A program made the position numbers and the translations under genes. From assembly GCA_015501075.1 (NCBI GenBank), contig JADNYJ010000104.1:1-64000 (forward strand): a stretch of 64,000 nt of DNA, in the 5' to 3' direction. The DNA comes from Gymnopilus junonius. Taxonomy: Eukaryota > Basidiomycota > Agaricomycetes > Agaricales > Galerinaceae. The notes beneath the pieces were generated by a model. It did no database searches. It saw only the letters and a program-made list of their open reading frames with translations, and was not told the origin of the DNA. Positions 58,339 through 64,000 of this stretch are shown piece by piece; positions within the stretch are counted from its first letter, which is position 1, and each line of letters begins with the position of its first letter.

Positions 58339-58896
58339 ATGCAAAGAGCCATCCCTAAGTCTGTAATCATCCTCTTTGCACTTTCCATGGGCATCTGCTT
58401 TCCCATAATTGCGCTTTCCGTGGTCAACTACGGCACGCTTTCTATCTGGCTCAATTCCACAGTTGCTTCCCTCATACTTATCCACCATTTCGTCTTCTTC
58501 TTCGTATCATTTGTCGCCAAGAAAAGGAGTCCTAGACCCAAAATAGTGATCGACGAAGACGATCCGAAGACCGTGTTGCCCTTGGAAGAGGAAGAGCCAT
58601 CAACATTCATTCATATAGTCAACGTATTTTCCCTTACCTTCCTCTTCGTCCTTAACGCTATCGCTTTCGTGATTATGGTCGATATTACAAGGCTTGGAGG
58701 AGTAAAGTCCACCCTGCCCACTGAACGCATTGGATCCCACAAATGGAACATCAAAATAGAAATTGGTCAAACCAGCATTCTAGGCGTCGAACTTCTGGTA
58801 TTAAGCGCAATTTTAGCTATGTGCATCTCAGGTCGTCGACGTTTTAGCGCCGAACAGAAGGAAAAAATGGACGAAATGGACTACGGGCTTATTTGA
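58339..58896 (+). CDS. Four-helix membrane protein (hypothetical)
   Basis: A single-exon frame is open from 58108, but I place the start at 58339. There M-Q-R-A-I-P-K-S-V leads straight into the first hydrophobic helix, and the sequence before it reads like a pyrimidine-rich leader. From 58339 the product is 185 aa with four hydrophobic segments (about aa 7-28, 36-58, 90-112, 142-165). A charged loop, K-K-R-S-P-R-P-K then E-E-E-E, lies between helices 2 and 3. The C-terminus is polar. I do not recognise the family. Using the upstream Met gives 262 aa with an extra hydrophobic segment. Confidence 0.55.
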   Translation: MQRAIPKSVIILFALSMGICFPIIALSVVNYGTLSIWLNSTVASLILIHHFVFFFVSFVAKKRSPRPKIVIDEDDPKTVLPLEEEEPSTFIHIVNVFSLTFLFVLNAIAFVIMVDITRLGGVKSTLPTERIGSHKWNIKIEIGQTSILGVELLVLSAILAMCISGRRRFSAEQKEKMDEMDYGLI

Positions 58897-59938
58897 TATT
58901 GGTGAGCCATTTGATCTACCTCGCCGACGTTCGTCTATATCAATAAATTCCAGGACGTAGATCGCAACTCCATTGACTGGATTTTAACTGGCTTGACTGC
59001 CTAACTTCATGGCGATAATGACTCCTTGGCGAGATCTGCGCCCACTGAGCATCATCTTCCGTGCTGCGCCCTAGTGGCGTGCCGAAGCACCAGATTGTTC
59101 ATTCCCTCAAAGTCACACCCTCACCTTATTTTATCAACATGCATACCACTGGCTGGAGTATCGATTACTTCGCCATTTTGCACCAAATCATTCCTTCGAT
59201 ACATATTTGTACTTAGTGCAGGTGATCGGTAATATAAATCGACAGACAATTATGACTGTCAGTAACAAAATTTTGACAGAAAACATGGTAGTTGCCAATT
59301 TGCGGATTTTTAAATTTGTTTGCTAACGATTGATTGGCTGCCCAGTTACCATTGTGATTGGTCTTTTGAGCCGCATTTCTTCCATCTCTTCGCATACTGA
59401 TGGAGACTAGAGCATACAAACCAGAACAGACCTTCATCTCACGATGCCAAAATTCGACTGCTGTCCCGTCAGCAGCGGCATCCCCTCTGACGGGCCCAAA
59501 TTCTTTCTCATCGGCGAATGGTGTGGACTCGGGGCCTTGTTATAATAAGGAGGCCTCCACATAGAATGTCATCCATACTACTAACTGTAAGACTTAGCTT
59601 GAATGCGCTTGCTTCTGACCTGTTGTCGCTGCGTTGTCGTAGCAGCCTGGTTAAGTTGCCATTGCATGCGCAGAAATGGGCAATTTCCTGATTTGGCGTT
59701 TAGTGGGGGGGCGATCGATCATCGACAGCCCGTCAATAGGCTCCAATCAGAAGAGGACTAAAAATGGTACGTTTGTGCTTCAGTTCTGAAAGTTGGACAC
59801 CCATAGGTTGGCCATCAACGCCTCCTCAACAATGACATTGTTTGGAAAAGGACCAAAAATTGTATATTTTTATATATTTAGCACCAGATCCGAAACCACC
59901 CACATCGCACGGCGAAAAGAACCATTTGCGAAATCTGT
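58897..59938. other. Intergenic region
   Basis: 3' flanks of the membrane-protein gene and the hydrophobin gene. No gene is seen. Confidence 0.5.
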
Positions 59939-60432
59939 TTAGAGGTTAATGTTGATAGGCGAGCATCCCAAGGTGATGAGACCGTTCTATGGAAAATTTT
60001 TCAATGATTGTTAAGTATTATTTGTGCGAGTAATCTTACGAAGGTGTTGCCAGTGCAGCAAACTGGCTGCTCGGAGCAAGAGGTTCCAGAAGCACCGATG
60101 ATGGTGAGGGGGGAGCAGTTAACTGTGAAAAGGGTTCATGAAAGACGTCAAAAAGATTTTAACCTGGGTAACTTACGTCCAATGAGGCCCTCGACAGTCC
60201 CAACGACGATTCCCAAAAGTCCAAGGAGAAGACTACCAGATTCGGAGGTCGTCTGTCATTATTGTAAGTTAAACCTAACAGTTAGTCGATTGTAGAACAC
60301 TAACGGTCTCGGTTGAGGTGCAGCACTGGAGGAGCCCGTTGTGCATTGGCTACCATCGTTGCGAGGAATGGCACTGGCAGCCGTAAGGAGGGGCAGAGCC
60401 AACACAAAGACGGAGGCAGCACGAGCGAACAT
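59939..60432 (-). pseudogene. Class I hydrophobin with a one-base frame break in exon 1
   Basis: Four exons (60432-60305, 60252-60177, 60122-60040, 59986-59939) encode about 111 aa. A signal peptide (M-F-A-R-A-A-S then a hydrophobic core and S-A-I-P-R) comes first. The hydrophobin cysteine pattern follows: C-T-T-G, C-C-T-S, N-C-S-P, S-C-S-E-Q, V-C-C-T-G and G-C-S-P. Exon 1 is one base short: G-S then Q-C-C needs an extra base in a C run near 60327-60335, after which the phase agrees with all downstream exons. Hydrophobins self-assemble at air-water interfaces to coat hyphae and fruit bodies. With a single lesion in an otherwise perfect small gene, a sequence error is as likely as a real null allele. 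Confidence 0.82.
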
Positions 60433-62446
60433 TTCGAACTTAGAGGAAGGTGATTTAGAAGAACTGGAAGTCCGACTGAAGAAATTCTTCAAAGTTGCTC
60501 CCTTTATAGCATTCTGGCTTACGTACCATCGAATTTTGTCTGCGCATAATTTGCCCTTGGCCTGGTCTTGGCTAAGACCAGGCCTCGGACGATTTTCACG
60601 ATGCGGCATTGCAGCTGTCAGTGTCAATCCTTCTGTGCGTGCCGCAACCATGAACCGAAGTTCGAATTGCTGTACCTTCTCCCGCTGTTCCGCCGCAGAA
60701 AACGTGAAATTCTCATGTACATAGACATCTCCTTATTTGCTTTTAATATTGATCACGATGTCAAGATTGAGGATCCGCTCTCCCTTGGCCTTCCACGAAT
60801 ATGACTGGGATACGAAGAAAAAGGTCACATTCCGCAGACAATTACTTTAGAGATTGAATTGTGTACTTACGTACAGTATCATTGATTAATCACTAACTCT
60901 AAACCCGCAAAGAACGGTAGCTCTCTGAATAGTTTGTAAGTGCCCTCATTCCAAGGTCTAGATCGAAATGGGCCAGAACTGGGAAGCGAGCTTCACTGCC
61001 TGGGATGGCAGTGGTTTTAGCTAGATGGATATAGTCGATCGCAAATTCACCCTAAAGAGCGTGGTCCAAATGATATAGCAATTGTACAGGGCGCTCGAGG
61101 TCAAATAGGCGTTCTCAAGGCGGAATCGGCTCCATCTAGCAACGAACCGTCGAAGGGAATTTGCAAGAAAGATTTCATGCGTGCAAATCTATGCAGACGG
61201 CATTTGACAGGGCCAGCATTGGACAAAATCATTACTGTCAAATGCTGAATGAATGGGAGGCTCATACGGCAAGAGATCACTGCATATGGTCGTCCCTTGT
61301 GTACTTACGACGAGCCATCAATCATGAATCTGACAGCGACATAAGTACCACATAATTAACGAAGCCAATCGGAGGAAAGTATTATACTTACCCGTTCCCA
61401 CTTTTTTTCCCAGTGGCAGCTGCATCGCTTGATTCGAAGCAACGGAACAAATCCGATGCAGTTCAACATATTTCAGCACTGCCTAGTCATCCAAGATGAT
61501 AATTCTGGAATAAGTCCTATAACTCCAAGCATTCAGCTGTACATATACGTACCTGTGCAACTTGAAGTTAATCGACCCTTTTGCAAGCCCATTCATCGAT
61601 TCTACGCCGCCGGCAGACAAGATAGACAGGTTTATTCGGGTGCCTCAGAGCGGAGGAACTTGAAAACCCAAAGGTAACCAGGTATAACCATATTGCTGAC
61701 CAAATTGAATTTGACCTATGCTTTGCTTCCAGTTACCTGAGGTTGCATGTTGCATGTTCATCGGAAAAAAAGTTGGGCAAATTAGGATTCAAAATCAAAA
61801 TAGGGTTCTCGACTTGCCTTTTTTTAATTTTGCATTGTGGATAGTAATCAACCTCAGGATCGCGAAGCAGCAGGTCTTGTAATTTTAAATGATGCTCCAC
61901 ATGAGAAATAAGTAGCTGTCCTTCAGCCAGAACGCGGTTCTGTGACTGTCTCGTCCAAGAAACATTCAGAGGGTAACAGAATAACAGAAAAAGGCTGGGC
62001 GACATGGCCACGGGGGTGTTGCGTTTTCTCCAAACCACCACTTGGTTGGCGAGGGATGATTACAAGGTCCGAGTCGATGACCTATCAATGACTTAGTCGG
62101 AGCCTCCGAGTCCTACACCGACTGATTACTAGATTGGTCCTCACCAGCAAAGAGATTGAGCCTAACCTAGACGGCGCCCTCCTAAGCATCTTGAGTTGGC
62201 AATCCACTGGTGCTTGTGTTAGTCAGCTGGCATCGTTGACTCCGGTTTAATTTTATCTGCCACAGCCACCGATCAATTCAGCGGCTTTCCGGAGCCACAA
62301 ACATTACGTAGTAATCGATGATCTGAGCCTGTCTAATCTTATCACCTGCAATTTGGCATAACGCGCTCAGCAACCTCTCTTTTACCCCCACCATCGCCCA
62401 TAATTTCCAGAATCCCCACACCCACGAAACCCACGACTACCTGAAG
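60433..62446. other. Gene-poor interval upstream of the hydrophobin gene
   Basis: The first 150 bases are the hydrophobin promoter and include a perfect hairpin (60559-60584). Beyond that nothing is recognised. A minus-strand frame at 61733-62041 (102 aa) has no familiar features. Confidence 0.45.
60559..60584. repeat. Perfect inverted repeat (11-bp stem, 4-nt loop)
   Basis: GGCCTGGTCTT and AAGACCAGGCC flank GGCT. It lies about 125-150 bp upstream of the hydrophobin start codon, and may be a regulatory site or a hairpin in the leader. Confidence 0.85.
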
Positions 62447-64000
62447 ATGTTTATTCCGTTCCGCACGTTTCCGACGACCTTCAAATTTGCGCAAATTTCA
62501 ATGTGCGTATTCTCCCAGACTCGTGCTGGCTACCTGCAAGTGTTGCATTTCGGTCATGCATCATCTCTTTCTCTATGGGTTCAGAAATTATTGAGAGAAA
62601 TATGCGCAGGCTATATGCGTCATATTTACGCGCTTTTTCTTTGGTATTCTTCTACGCTTGGCTCGTGCTATCAGCTATCAGAAAGTGCTCTAACAGCTTA
62701 CTACTACGCCGGCGACAAGTTTACGTTCCTGCAGGCTGGACGTCTGGTGATACCGCTGGTTCACTGGACTTATCGAATTAACTGGTTCTTTAATGAGGGG
62801 GTTTCTGAGGGCATCATTGTTCTCTGAGCACGGAAGTTTTCTGGTATGTCTCGACGCATGTACTCGCATATATTCACCTTTTCTCGCGTTTCTTGACGCC
62901 TTCCTTTATTCTGGTCATCTCTCGGAGTTCTTCAGACATCCCTTTTCTAAGTCATGAAAATTTGTGCATGTATGCACGCATACATCTTGACTGACCCAGT
63001 CGTAGCTGTTCTAATCCTCTTCTGAAGGCTGCTCAGACTATATCTATGAGCCTGCTAACGAAATCTGAAACCTGGAGTTCAGAGAAGGCATTTTCATTTC
63101 TGAATTTCTGAGTTATGTTGACGTTTCAGAGCTTTTACACTGTCTGGAGTTTTGTCCTGAGCCTCTTTATTCCGGCCTCATTCTGGGTCTCTTCGTTCTT
63201 TGCCTTCTAACCTTGCAGGCCTATTTTGACTTCTACTTGCCGGCCAAGTTAGTTTGAGTTCCTCTACTCTGGGAAGGCACTCTTTCATACGTTCTGGACC
63301 CCTGCTTTATGATTCACTTCGACTTGTCATGGAGCATCAGAGGAATGATATTTATCATCCCCTTGCTCATGCGGCCGGTAAGCAATTGTCCCAGTTGGTC
63401 CACAACGAGTACTTCTGAAGATGCCCATTTTGGACCGCTTGGGCAATTGCTTGCCGCGCTATTTCACTGGTCACTGTTCGCCCCTGTTGCTTGATTTTTT
63501 TTGGACCTTGAAGCGCCCGTCCCTGGACTGCTGGTCGTTCGATGAATGACGTGAAGAGCCGAGCCTGGATTGAATACCTTCATACACCGACCGATGACCT
63601 CATTCTGAAAGTCGACGATGTTTGAGCCCTCAGACCACATCAAACATTCAAATAAGCTTGTCTCAGTTGCCACCTGCTTTTCAACTTTCTGCCAGGTTTC
63701 TGCGTTGTTCTTGCCTTGAATTCTCCGTGAGCCGATGCGGGGTAATGGCTGGCATAGCCATATAAGGGAGTGCACGTGTGTCAGCTTGTCCGAGTCTGGT
63801 AATTGAGATCTTAAATTCCGGCAACGTTCCATCCATACAAACTCTTATCTAGAGCTTCCTCTATCTGTGCAGCTCGTTGTGCCCCTCTCTTTCCTATCCA
63901 AATCCTTTTCACTTCGTCCAAACCTCCTCAACGCCATACCTACACGTACCACCTGCCTCATCGTCTTTCCACAAATTTTCCTCGGTTCCGATATTCCTTG
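62447..64000. other. Right-edge interval, possible first exon at 62447
   Basis: A C-rich leader precedes an ATG at 62447 (M-F-I-P-F-R-T-F-P), with a possible GT donor near 62502. I could not follow a gene to the right, and no family is recognised. The far end (63850-64000) is C/T-rich like a leader of a gene beyond the window. An inverted repeat at 63376-63459 is listed separately. Confidence 0.3.
63376..63459. repeat. Imperfect inverted repeat with about 27-nt arms
   Basis: Arm 1 (63376-63402) and arm 2 (63431-63459) are near reverse complements around a 28-nt spacer. The core GCAATTG and the outer TGGACC match exactly, with a few mismatches and one-base gaps. The transcript could form a long hairpin. 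Confidence 0.75.

Noticed and set aside
61733..62041. 102-aa minus-strand frame
   Set aside because: No recognisable motif and no splice-linked partner; not enough for a gene call.

Overview
The window looks like nuclear DNA of a mushroom-forming basidiomycete (Agaricomycetes). Genes carry many introns of about 50-70 nt, and the families present are typical of that group: F-box/LRR proteins, DUF6534 and DUF6593 proteins, class I hydrophobins, a laccase, an S28 peptidase, an etherase-type GST and a Vps10 sorting receptor. All family calls are by recognition from the translated sequence; no database search was possible. Exon borders were worked out by hand from GT/GC-AG sites, reading phase and family knowledge.

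Layout. 0-4.9 kb: a decayed retroelement with a tyrosine recombinase (DIRS-like): Gag with two zinc motifs, RT/RNase H, recombinase. 4.6-7.9 kb: gene-poor DNA. 7.9-13.3 kb: intact 17-exon VPS10. 13.7-16.1 kb (minus): a small membrane-protein gene lying against a degraded F-box gene. 16.6-18.8 kb: S28 peptidase pseudogene. About 19.1-19.8 kb (minus): an LRR-like relic. 20.0 kb: tRNA-Ile. 20.3-21.3 kb (minus): RNA polymerase III subunit RPC25. 21.7-22.9 kb: mitochondrial pyrimidine-nucleotide carrier. 24.3-25.2 kb: GST. 27.7-29.9 kb: 22-exon DUF6534 membrane-protein gene with micro-exons. 30.4-32.5 kb (minus): TPR-DnaJ co-chaperone. 33.9-35.7 kb: class V aminotransferase-fold enzyme. 35.8-38.1 kb (minus): full-length laccase pseudogene. 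39.3-40.6 kb (minus): F-box gene. 41.5-42.7 kb: Gfo/Idh/MocA oxidoreductase with two frame breaks. 42.8 kb: tRNA-Ile. 43.1-44.3 kb: mitochondrial J-protein. 45.5-46.5 kb: low-complexity protein. 47.8 kb: tRNA-Ile. 48.1-49.8 kb: F-box gene with frame breaks. 50.0 kb: tRNA-Val. 50.3-52.3 kb (minus): squalene synthase ERG9, divergent from a 74-aa gene at 52.5 kb. 52.7-64 kb: sparse, with a hydrophobin relic, a DUF6593 gene, a four-helix membrane protein and a class I hydrophobin.

There is no operon-like or clustered pathway. The mix is conserved housekeeping genes (VPS10, RPC25, carrier, DnaJ, ERG9) interleaved with fast-evolving family genes (F-box, laccase, hydrophobin, S28). The clearest unexplained pattern is two different kinds of damage. 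The retroelement is broken by stops and catalytic substitutions that all fit C-to-T/G-to-A transitions. The broken family genes are damaged almost entirely by one-base length changes, often in short homopolymers, while splice sites and catalytic residues survive. The second pattern could be recent pseudogenization or uncorrected indel errors in the assembly; the intact long genes nearby argue against errors spread evenly over the window. I did not find a convincing new biological system. The best leads are the micro-exon gene, the indel-only decay of otherwise conserved genes, and several unexplained hairpins.
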